Positions 51,220 to 58,400 of a DNA stretch of 58,400 nucleotides are shown here, piece by piece. How positions within the stretch are numbered: position 1 is the first letter of the stretch; the number at the start of each line of letters is the position of its first letter. A program made the position numbers and the translations under genes. Source of the stretch: JBBSUQ01 sp964389755 (lineage in GTDB: Bacteria; Bacteroidota; Bacteroidia; Flavobacteriales_D; Crocinitomicaceae); contig CAYMEW010000027.1 of the NCBI GenBank assembly GCA_964389755.1, positions 1 through 58,400 on the forward strand, read 5' to 3'. The notes beneath the pieces are model-generated. The model ran no database searches and had not been told where the DNA came from. It saw only the letters and a program-made list of their open reading frames with translations.

Positions 51220-51888
51220 TTATCTGCCGGAATTGAAGTAACGTGTATAGCCGAAACCGATCAGGAAACTGGCTGTATTCTTACTGATTTCGTCTCCCTG
51301 GTATCCTTTGGTCGAATTAAGCCCCAACTGATAGGGTGAAAAACTGAACATGCTGATGTTGTAACCGATCGACAGGCGATAGGCATTCTGTTCGTCCGCT
51401 GTGAGAATAAGCCCGAGTGTAGGCTGCAGGTAAAACGAAGGATGTTCCTCACGGTGGCGGGAAGTTACGACGGTATTGTTCACATTGGACGGGTCCACGG
51501 TGTAAAAAGAAGTGGTGAACAGGTTGTTTACATACCCTGCTTTCAGCCCGATGTCCGTTGCAAAACGATCCGAATGAAATTTTTCGCGGCCGATCTTGAT
51601 AAAACCGCCGTACGTGTGCATCCCCCCGCGAATATTTTCATCGATCCTGAATTCATTGATCGTAAAGTAGCTGTATTTGCCGCCAATCGCGAAACTGAGT
51701 GAATTTGGAAGGGTAAATTGCAGGGAAGGCTCACCGTTGATCAGGCCCTGCATGATTCCTTTAAACGCTTTGTCCTGAACTGCCACGGGCAACTGAACTT
51801 CGCCGGTAAGTGAAAAACCGGGTGAAGTGGTTTGTGCCTGTAGCACAGACCCCAGCAAAAGGCTTACTAAAACGACAATTTGTTTCAT
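51220..51888 (-). CDS. Probable outer-membrane protein of unknown function
   Basis: The 222-residue protein has a signal peptide (ending VLQAQ) and a pattern of beta strands (LSFAIGGKYSYFTI, GGFIKIGREKF, DIGLKAGYVNNLF, LQPTLGLILT, YRLSIGYNISMFSF, SFLIGFGYTRYF) ending close to an aromatic residue, as in small 8- to 10-stranded barrels. I do not recognise the family. It is 24 bases after the MutS-like gene and close to prmC. Confidence 0.75.
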   Translation of the reverse strand: MKQIVVLVSLLLGSVLQAQTTSPGFSLTGEVQLPVAVQDKAFKGIMQGLINGEPSLQFTLPNSLSFAIGGKYSYFTINEFRIDENIRGGMHTYGGFIKIGREKFHSDRFATDIGLKAGYVNNLFTTSFYTVDPSNVNNTVVTSRHREEHPSFYLQPTLGLILTADEQNAYRLSIGYNISMFSFSPYQLGLNSTKGYQGDEISKNTASFLIGFGYTRYFNSGR

Positions 51889-51912
51889 ACGCAGGTAACG
51901 CTAATCTACGAA

Positions 51913-53706
51913 TTAAATTTTAAAATCACTGTCGTCCTCGTCGATCAGGTCCATTTGTTTCAGCAGGAACGACGCATTCATGTTCTTACACACTCCGTCG
52001 CGGCATTTGTAATCGAACAGGATCTGGTCGTCCAGGATCGTGGAGTCGAAATAGATGTTCCCGAAAGCACTGTCCGTATCTGCAAGTTTACAAAGCGACA
52101 GGTCGTGAGTTGCGATAAGTCCGTAAGCTTTCAGGCGCTTGAGCTTCATCAGGAAACGCGCCGAACCGATCTCTTTATCGCGGCTGTTGGTTCCTTTGAG
52201 AATTTCGTCGAGGATCACAAAAACGGGTTCTCCTTTCTCGATCTCGTCAACGATGGAACGTAAGCGTGTGAGTTCGGCATGAAAATAAGAACTGTCGATA
52301 TGGAGATCGTCGGTGGTACGCATGCTCGTAAACAGTTTCATACGCGGAATGCGCACCGTTTCGGCAAGCACGGGAAAACCGGCGTTGGAAAAGACGAACG
52401 CCAGGCCGAATGCCCGCAAAAATGTACTTTTTCCAGCCATATTCGGCCCGGTAACGATCAGGAATTGTTGTTTATCGCGAAAACGAATGCTGTTCGCCAC
52501 GACTTTATCCGGATGAATAAAAGGGTGCTTGAGTCCTTCGATCGCAATGCCCCCGTCCTCTGAAAACTCCGTAAATACCGTTTCCGGAAAGTTAAAGCGG
52601 AATGTCGCCCCGGAAATCCACACTTCGAGGTTGGCCACATATTCTTCCCACTGTCGCAATTTTTCCTTGTGCTGATCCATCCAGCGCTCGATCTCAAGGC
52701 GCATGTGAAAATCCCAGGCAAGGAAAAAATTCAGCACCAGCCCGACCAGGAAGTTCATGCGGTAGTTGAAGCGGTTTATGATCCCGACCAGCGCATCGAT
52801 CTCTGCGATCACGGAGTCAGTTTCGCCGAAAAGCCTTTCCTTGTAGCTTTTCATAAGCGGATCGTCTAAATCCAGGTCGCGATAAAGCAACAGTTGTTTG
52901 CGAATGATCTTCACCCGGCGTTCAAAGCCGACAATGGAAAAAGCGATTTTATTGGTCTTCCGGATCTCGTTACCGATCAGGCCGAGGTTGATCACCACGA
53001 TCACCGAAAAAAGATAGCCGGAAATGAGATCAAGAGACACGCAAACGGTTGCCGCAAAGGCCAGTATCGGGATAAGGAAACGCAGTACGCGGATCTTCAG
53101 GGAATTTTTTACCTCGATGGCCGCCAGTTCCCTGATCGGACGGTCGTGCTTGATGTCTTCACGGTCGACCAGGCCTTCGGCGAGGAAACGGTGATTCCAG
53201 GCCATTTTTTCCTGTAGAGACCTAATTGCCGCCCGGTTCATTTCTACATTCTCCGCACCGAGTGCCAGCATTTGAGCCAGTCTTATTTTTCCCTGTTCAG
53301 AAACTGTGCGATTCAGCAACTGGAAAATGCTTTTCGATCCAAAAATGTCAAGGTCGTGCGTATACGGATGTTTCGGGTTTTTGAACTCCTCGCCTTCTTC
53401 ATAGGAAGACCAGTCGCCATTCAGTACACGAATTTCGAGCCGGCTGATCTCAATTTGCATGCTGATCAGGTCGCGCCGGTATTTTGCATCTACCGAACGT
53501 GCCACCGCCCACAGGAAGGCAGCGATCAACAGCGCAAAGGCCGGGATCATCCAGGGTTGTAGCCAAAAGATCCACAAAGAGGTGATGGCGGAAACGAAGA
53601 AAATAAAACGCAGTAGCGTAAAGATCCGAAAACGCCGCTGAGCGCCCTGTAAGTCGCAGGAAAGTCTGCTGATCTGTTCCGTGTAAAATGCTTTATTCTC
53701 CCCCAT
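51913..53706 (-). CDS. Membrane-anchored MutS family ATPase
   Basis: The 597-residue protein has MutS domain V at its C terminus: Walker A GPNMAGKST (about 420), the helix with SMRTTDDLHIDSSYFHAELTRLR, Walker B VFVILDEILKGTNSRDKEIG, and the ATHDLSLCKLAD signature. The mismatch-recognition domain I is absent. Two transmembrane helices lie near residues 27-67 and another pair near 205-245. Bacteroidota commonly carry such membrane MutS-like proteins of unknown role. ATG 53704-53706 is preferred; a TTG nine codons upstream is possible. Confidence 0.88.
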   Translation of the reverse strand: MGENKAFYTEQISRLSCDLQGAQRRFRIFTLLRFIFFVSAITSLWIFWLQPWMIPAFALLIAAFLWAVARSVDAKYRRDLISMQIEISRLEIRVLNGDWSSYEEGEEFKNPKHPYTHDLDIFGSKSIFQLLNRTVSEQGKIRLAQMLALGAENVEMNRAAIRSLQEKMAWNHRFLAEGLVDREDIKHDRPIRELAAIEVKNSLKIRVLRFLIPILAFAATVCVSLDLISGYLFSVIVVINLGLIGNEIRKTNKIAFSIVGFERRVKIIRKQLLLYRDLDLDDPLMKSYKERLFGETDSVIAEIDALVGIINRFNYRMNFLVGLVLNFFLAWDFHMRLEIERWMDQHKEKLRQWEEYVANLEVWISGATFRFNFPETVFTEFSEDGGIAIEGLKHPFIHPDKVVANSIRFRDKQQFLIVTGPNMAGKSTFLRAFGLAFVFSNAGFPVLAETVRIPRMKLFTSMRTTDDLHIDSSYFHAELTRLRSIVDEIEKGEPVFVILDEILKGTNSRDKEIGSARFLMKLKRLKAYGLIATHDLSLCKLADTDSAFGNIYFDSTILDDQILFDYKCRDGVCKNMNASFLLKQMDLIDEDDSDFKI

Positions 53707-53817
53707 CGCGGATTTTTTCCCAAAGCTAAACAATCCGCCCTGAAACGAAGCAATTGACGGTACTCTTATTTCACTCTGCGTGCATCGCTAATTTCGATGT
53801 TTCATTCAGGTATAAAC

Positions 53818-53848
53818 AAAAAGGGCCGCCGAAGATTAACGGCAGCCC
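53818..53848 (-). terminator. Terminator after valS
   Basis: On the minus strand GGGC-t-GCCG pairs with CGGC-g-GCCC (53823-53848 on the plus strand) around an eight-base loop, followed by TTTTTGTTT. It lies 20 bases beyond the valS stop. Confidence 0.85.
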
Positions 53849-53868
53849 AAATATACGGTCGTTCGAAC

Positions 53869-56496
53869 TTAATTCATGCTTTCGAGCTTTTCTTCGAGCA
53901 AGGCAATTTTGCCAAGTGCATCAGCCTCTTTTTTCTTTTCGATCTCCACAACTTTATCGGGCGCTCCACTCATAAATTTTTCATTTTGGAGTTTTTTGCG
54001 TACGCTTTCGAGGAATCCTTTGGTATATTCCAGTTCGCTGCTTAGTTTCTCTTTCTCGGCATCGAGGTCGATGTTGTCACCGAACGGAATGAAATATTCG
54101 TTGGTATCCACGATAAAGCTGTTGGCCTTCTCTACTTTTTCAGCAGTATACTCGAGCCGTGACAGGTTCCCCATTTTCTGGATCACTTTATCAAAAAGTT
54201 TGTCCGAATCGGCATTCGATTTTACAAACAACTCTACTTTGACCTTGTTAGCGATATTATTCTGCTTTCGAATGTTTCGAATACCGGTAATTACTTTCTC
54301 CGCTTTTTCAAAGGCAGTCAGGATCGATTCATCCGTATTCCGTACTTCCGGCCAGCTTGCCACAATAATATCCTCGCCTTCGGCGCGTTCGCGAAGCAGG
54401 TGCCACAGTTCTTCCGCTACAAAGGGTGTAAATGGCTGGATCACTTTCAGGATACGTTCAAAAATACGGCGCGTAGCTTCCATGGTTTGCGCATCGATGG
54501 GTTGCTCGTATCCGGGTTTGATCATTTCGAGGTACCACGAACAAAAGTCGTCCCACACAAGACGATAGATCGTCATGAGCGCTTCGGAAATCCGGAACTT
54601 GTCGAAAAGGTCGTTGATCTCTGCCAGCTCTTTGTTGAATTTGGCTTCGAACCAGCGAATTGCCACCACCGCACTTTCAGGTTGCGGAATATCTTTTACC
54701 TCCCAGGAATTCACGAGCCTGAATGCATTCCAGATCTTATTGGTGAAGTTTCTGCCCTGCTCGCACTGCGAACTATCAAACGGAAGGTCATTTCCTGCCG
54801 GGGAAGAGATCAGAATTCCCATGCGCACGCCGTCAGCACCGTACTTTTCGATCAGTTCGATCGGGTCGGGTGAATTTCCGAGCTGCTTGGACATTTTACG
54901 GCCGAGTTTATCGCGAACAATACCTGTGTAGTACACATTTCTGAACGGCAGATCCCCGAGGTACTCGTAACCGGCGATAATCATACGCGCGACCCAGAAA
55001 AACATGATCTCCGGAGCGGTAACCAAGTCATTGGTCGGATAATAGTAACTAATTTCCTTATTCCCGGGATCGGTTAAACCGTTAAAAACGGATATCGGCC
55101 AGAGCCAGCTTGAGAACCAGGTATCGAGTACGTCTTCGTCCTGCCGCAGGCTTTCGATATTCATCGTTCTACCGGTTTTCGCTTCCGCGAGCTGATGCGC
55201 CTCTTCGCGCGTTTTTGCCACCACGTAGTCTTCCGGGCCGTTCCCGAAATACCAGGCGGGAATTTGATGCCCCCACCACAACTGCCGCGAAATACACCAG
55301 TCCTTGATGTTTTCCATCCAGTGCTTGTAAGTATTGCGGAACTTATCGGGATGAAAGCGAATGTCTCCGTTCATCACATGTTCGAGTGCCGGAGCGGATA
55401 ATTCCTTCATATCCACGAACCACTGCAACGAAAGTTTCGGTTCGATCACGGCATCCGTACGTTCGGAAAAACCGATCTTATTGATGTGATCTTCGGTTTT
55501 AACCAGGTATCCTTTATCGTGCAGTTCTTTTTCAATGAGTTTGCGCACTTCGAAACGGTCTTTGCCCTCGTAATGCAGTCCGTAATCGTTCAGCGTTCCG
55601 TTATCATGGAAAATATCGATCGTGTCAAGTTTGTGTTTTTTACCGAGTTCGTAATCGTTCGTATCGTGAGCCGGGGTTACTTTGAGACATCCGGTACCGA
55701 ATTCCATTTCCACGTATTCATCGAGAATGATCGGAATTGTGCGATCCGCAACCGGCACGATCGCCTGCTTTCCGTGCAGGTGTTTGTAGCGTTCGTCCTT
55801 CGGGTTGATGCAAATAGCCGTATCCCCGAGAATCGTTTCGGGACGCGTTGTTGCAATCGTCAGCCATTCATCCGAAGTACCTGCGACTTTATAGCGCACA
55901 TAAAACAGTTTGGAATTTACTTCTTTATGAATCACCTCTTCATCCGAAAGCGCCGTAAGTGCATCCGGATCCCAGTTCACCATGCGTACGCCACGGTAGA
56001 TCTTTCCTTTTTTATAGAGATCGATAAATACGTTCAGTACTGATTCGGAATAAGCGGGATCCATGGTAAAGGCCGTGCGCTCCCAATCGCAGGAAGCGCC
56101 GAGTTTTTTCAGTTGCTCGAGGATAATTCCGCCGTGCTTATCTTTCCATTCGAATGCGTGCCCGAGGAACTCATCGCGTGTAAGATCGGACTTGCGAATA
56201 CCTTCTTTACGCAGTTTCTGAACCACTTTTGCTTCGGTAGCAATCGATGCGTGATCGGTTCCCGGAACCCAGCAGGCGTTCTTGCCCAACATACGGGCAC
56301 GCCGCACAAGCACATCCTGGATGGTGTTGTTCAGCATGTGGCCCATGTGCAATATCCCCGTTACGTTCGGCGGAGGAATGACGACCGTATATGGCTCGCG
56401 ATCATCGGGTTCAGAATGGAAGTAGTTTTTATCCATCCAATGTGCATACCATTTTTCCTCGGCCTTCTTCGGCTCGTACGTTTTGGGAATTTCCAT
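53869..56496 (-). CDS. valS: Valine-tRNA ligase
   Basis: ValS charges tRNA-Val with valine. The 875-residue class I synthetase has the HIGH motif as HMGH in NVTGILHMGHML, the editing (CP1) domain (about 175-370: TTRPETILGDTAI, GTGCLKVTPAHDTNDYELG), KMSKQ in RDKLGRKMSKQLGN, an anticodon-binding helical domain, and a C-terminal coiled coil (about 810-875). I chose the ATG at 56494-56496 (MEIPKTYEPK matches homologs) over a TTG-like upstream extension. It is monocistronic with its own terminator. Confidence 0.97.
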   Translation of the reverse strand: MEIPKTYEPKKAEEKWYAHWMDKNYFHSEPDDREPYTVVIPPPNVTGILHMGHMLNNTIQDVLVRRARMLGKNACWVPGTDHASIATEAKVVQKLRKEGIRKSDLTRDEFLGHAFEWKDKHGGIILEQLKKLGASCDWERTAFTMDPAYSESVLNVFIDLYKKGKIYRGVRMVNWDPDALTALSDEEVIHKEVNSKLFYVRYKVAGTSDEWLTIATTRPETILGDTAICINPKDERYKHLHGKQAIVPVADRTIPIILDEYVEMEFGTGCLKVTPAHDTNDYELGKKHKLDTIDIFHDNGTLNDYGLHYEGKDRFEVRKLIEKELHDKGYLVKTEDHINKIGFSERTDAVIEPKLSLQWFVDMKELSAPALEHVMNGDIRFHPDKFRNTYKHWMENIKDWCISRQLWWGHQIPAWYFGNGPEDYVVAKTREEAHQLAEAKTGRTMNIESLRQDEDVLDTWFSSWLWPISVFNGLTDPGNKEISYYYPTNDLVTAPEIMFFWVARMIIAGYEYLGDLPFRNVYYTGIVRDKLGRKMSKQLGNSPDPIELIEKYGADGVRMGILISSPAGNDLPFDSSQCEQGRNFTNKIWNAFRLVNSWEVKDIPQPESAVVAIRWFEAKFNKELAEINDLFDKFRISEALMTIYRLVWDDFCSWYLEMIKPGYEQPIDAQTMEATRRIFERILKVIQPFTPFVAEELWHLLRERAEGEDIIVASWPEVRNTDESILTAFEKAEKVITGIRNIRKQNNIANKVKVELFVKSNADSDKLFDKVIQKMGNLSRLEYTAEKVEKANSFIVDTNEYFIPFGDNIDLDAEKEKLSSELEYTKGFLESVRKKLQNEKFMSGAPDKVVEIEKKKEADALGKIALLEEKLESMN

Positions 56497-56603
56497 TGAT
56501 TTTTGTGTTTTTCGCAAAGTTAGCATTTAGAAGTGAAAGCCCGGGGACCGGAAATCGAAAAAAACACTGCTAAAAGGACTAAAAGACGCTGAATTGCTTT
56601 TTG

Positions 56604-56611
56604 TACTTTTG
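56604..56611 (+). promoter_or_regulatory. -7 element upstream of the amidohydrolase gene
   Basis: TACTTTTG matches TAnnTTTG and ends 17 bases before the ATG at 56629. No clear -33 element at the correct spacing. Confidence 0.4.
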
Positions 56612-56628
56612 AAAAAAATTTGCGTTTC

Positions 56629-58257
56629 ATGAAAAAACGGATCGTACTCCTTGCACTTCCACTCCTGTTTGCCTCCTGTTTTAAAGGAAAAAATGCAGAC
56701 CTCGTCATTTACAATGCTCAGATCCACACGATGGACAAAGACGGCACGATCGCTCAGGCAATGGCTGTTCGCGACGGAAAAATACTCGAAACTGGTCCGG
56801 AGCGCCAGATCCTGAACAAGTATTCGGCCGAGACGGAAATTGATGCGCAAAAACGCGAAGTTTATCCGGGTTTTACGGATGCTCACGGACACATGCTACT
56901 CTATGCCGCCCAAAAACTCATGGCCGATCTCAGCGGAAGCCTCTCGTACAATGAAATGATCGCACGGGTGGAAAAGTTCCATTCGCGTTCGAATAAAACG
57001 GTAATCGTCGGGCGTGGCTGGGACCAGTCACTTTGGAAATCTGCCGAACTTCCGGACAATCAAAAACTAAACGAGGTATTTCCGGAAATACCGGTCTATC
57101 TCGAACGGGTAGATGGTCATGCCGCCCTGGTGAACAATGCCATGCTGCGCAAAGCGGGTATCGACAGTACAACGCGTGTGGAAGGCGGACTGATCCAGTT
57201 ACGAAACGGACAGTGTACGGGATTGCTACTCGACAATGCGGTCGGACTTGTAAAAAAATTTCTTCCGCAGCCTTCCGAAAAAGAACTGACCGATGCTTTG
57301 CTCGAAGTACAGGATGAATTACTGATGTACGGCATAACAGGCGTTCATGAAGCAGGCATCGAACGGAAACACATCGACCTCTTCAAAAAAATGATCACTG
57401 CCGGAAAACTGAAGATCGACTTGTATGCGATGCTTATGCCTTCCGAAGAAAATATCGCCTTCGCGCGTAAAGAGGGTATTTACCAGTACAAAAATCTGAG
57501 CATTCGCAGTTTTAAAGTATTTGCCGACGGCGCGCTCGGATCGCGTGGAGCACTACTCAAAAAAGTGTATTCCGACGAGCCCGGACATCGTGGTTTGTTA
57601 CTCACACCCATGAATCAAATGGAGGACATTGCCGCGCTTTGCAACGAAATAGGCTACCAGATGAACACGCATGCGATCGGCGATTCTGCGAACCGCATCA
57701 TCCTGGAACTGTATGCTTCAGCCTTCGAAAAAAATCCGGATCATCGCTGGCGGATCGAACATGCACAGATCATTTCACCGGAAGACCTTCACTATTTCGG
57801 TGATTACAGCATTTTTCCCTCTGTTCAGCCGACACATGCTACCAGTGACCAGCGCTGGGCTGAGGCCAGACTCGGAAAACAACGTTTGCAAGGCGCTTAT
57901 GCTTATCGCAGTTTGAAGGAACAATACGGGATGATCGCTTTCGGAACCGATTTTCCAATAGAACAGATCGATCCGTTTCGCACCATTCATGCCGCTACGA
58001 ACCGGAAAAATCAACAAAACGAACCGTCATACGGATTCTTGCCGGGTGAAGCTGTTTCGCTTGAAACCTGCCTAAATGCCATGACGATCTGGCCTGCATT
58101 CGCAGCATTCTCAGAAACGCGCAACGGAAGCCTGGAAGCCGGAAAGGATGCTACTTTCATCGTGCTGGACAAACCGATCCGTGTAAGCCCGGTTTACCAG
58201 GAAAATTATGCATTTTACACTTACATCCGGGGAGAACAGGTCTATTCGGCGGAATAA
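56629..58257 (+). CDS. YtcJ-like amidohydrolase lipoprotein
   Basis: The 542-residue protein has a lipobox (LLFASCFKGK) and a YtcJ-type amidohydrolase domain: metal site DAHGHM, GRGWDQSLW, DGHAALVNNAMLRKAG, VHEAGI, FADGALGSRGA, HAIGDSANRIILELY, RIEHAQIISPED and FGTDFPIEQIDPF. Such enzymes hydrolyse amide or related bonds; the natural substrate is unknown. The lipoprotein signal puts it in the periplasm, which is usual for Bacteroidota members. It is divergent from valS. ATG 56629 gives the signal peptide; a TTG upstream is less likely. Confidence 0.92.
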   Translation: MKKRIVLLALPLLFASCFKGKNADLVIYNAQIHTMDKDGTIAQAMAVRDGKILETGPERQILNKYSAETEIDAQKREVYPGFTDAHGHMLLYAAQKLMADLSGSLSYNEMIARVEKFHSRSNKTVIVGRGWDQSLWKSAELPDNQKLNEVFPEIPVYLERVDGHAALVNNAMLRKAGIDSTTRVEGGLIQLRNGQCTGLLLDNAVGLVKKFLPQPSEKELTDALLEVQDELLMYGITGVHEAGIERKHIDLFKKMITAGKLKIDLYAMLMPSEENIAFARKEGIYQYKNLSIRSFKVFADGALGSRGALLKKVYSDEPGHRGLLLTPMNQMEDIAALCNEIGYQMNTHAIGDSANRIILELYASAFEKNPDHRWRIEHAQIISPEDLHYFGDYSIFPSVQPTHATSDQRWAEARLGKQRLQGAYAYRSLKEQYGMIAFGTDFPIEQIDPFRTIHAATNRKNQQNEPSYGFLPGEAVSLETCLNAMTIWPAFAAFSETRNGSLEAGKDATFIVLDKPIRVSPVYQENYAFYTYIRGEQVYSAE

Positions 58258-58258
58258 A

Positions 58259-58288
58259 AAAGGCCCATCCGCTATGGACAGGCCTTTC
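58259..58288 (+). terminator. Terminator after amidohydrolase gene
   Basis: AAAGGCC (58259-58265) pairs with GGCCTTT (58281-58287) with a partly paired interior (ATCC with GGA). The T run is short. The rest of the window (58289-58400) shows no gene. Confidence 0.65.
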
Positions 58289-58400
58289 AAACAAACCAAA
58301 AGTCACCTCAATAAAAACTATAAACCGTTGAAGTGAAGGATTTAGAAGGACGGGCAGGAAATCGTTCTGAATGTCGGGGACTTCGGACGGCAGTTGAGAT

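Overview
The window looks like chromosomal DNA from a member of the Bacteroidota, most likely order Flavobacteriales. The signs are a T9SS type A sorting domain on a large secreted protein, a gldI-like lipoprotein next to an NrnA-type DHH phosphoesterase, the order coaBC - DUF4835 (PorD-like) - recN, GSCFA and DUF1573 proteins, an N-terminally membrane-anchored MutS-like ATPase, many short lipoprotein signals, and promoters of the Bacteroidota TTTG / TAnnTTTG type. Gene density is high, genes often overlap by 4 bases, and I found no rRNA, tRNA, CRISPR array or insertion sequence.

Layout. 1-5.8 kb: three tandem DUF1573 paralogs, a ruvX-def-lipoprotein operon, divergent dapD, and an SDR epimerase with a GbsR/MarR regulator; both of the last two have a TTTCAA-N6-TTGAAA palindrome upstream. 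5.9-7.7 kb: a DUF2652 cyclase-fold protein facing an HD-domain protein with a Pycsar-type membrane effector domain. 7.9-14.6 kb: four coupled genes for a beta-propeller lipoprotein, a 1261-residue phosphoesterase / kinase-like / BamA-barrel protein, an outer-membrane protein and a membrane-anchored EEP phosphatase. 14.6-17.2 kb: a stress-type cluster in which a nitroreductase plus small-protein pair occurs twice around CsbD and PA2169-type genes. 17.6-24.1 kb: fatty acid hydroxylase, methyltransferase, AcpH, MltF, miaA (no normal start codon visible) and an ABC ATPase/FtsX pair.

24.2-31.6 kb: a thioredoxin-family protein, the T9SS cargo protein, and an M1 peptidase with a probable C-terminal barrel. 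31.6-32.1 kb: a gene-free stretch with about 2.4 copies of a 171-172 bp tandem repeat. 32.2-35.2 kb: mdh, then an ECF sigma factor overlapping a single-pass protein whose outer end resembles a T9SS type B C-terminal domain. 35.2-45.5 kb: a long minus-strand run for envelope biogenesis and core functions (nrnA, gldI, FKBP, M23, patatin, bamD, rpoZ, coaBC, porD-like, recN, GSCFA). 45.6-53.7 kb: a second minus-strand run (MutS-like, outer-membrane protein, prmC, ligA, small protein, dapA, two exported proteins of unknown role). 53.9-58.3 kb: valS and a divergent YtcJ-like amidohydrolase.

Most of the window is core metabolism and envelope construction. The most unusual parts are the phosphoesterase-kinase-BamA protein and its operon, the sigma/anti-sigma pair with a secretion-signal-like sensor end, the cyclase-like/Pycsar-effector pair, the duplicated nitroreductase module and the 172-bp repeats.
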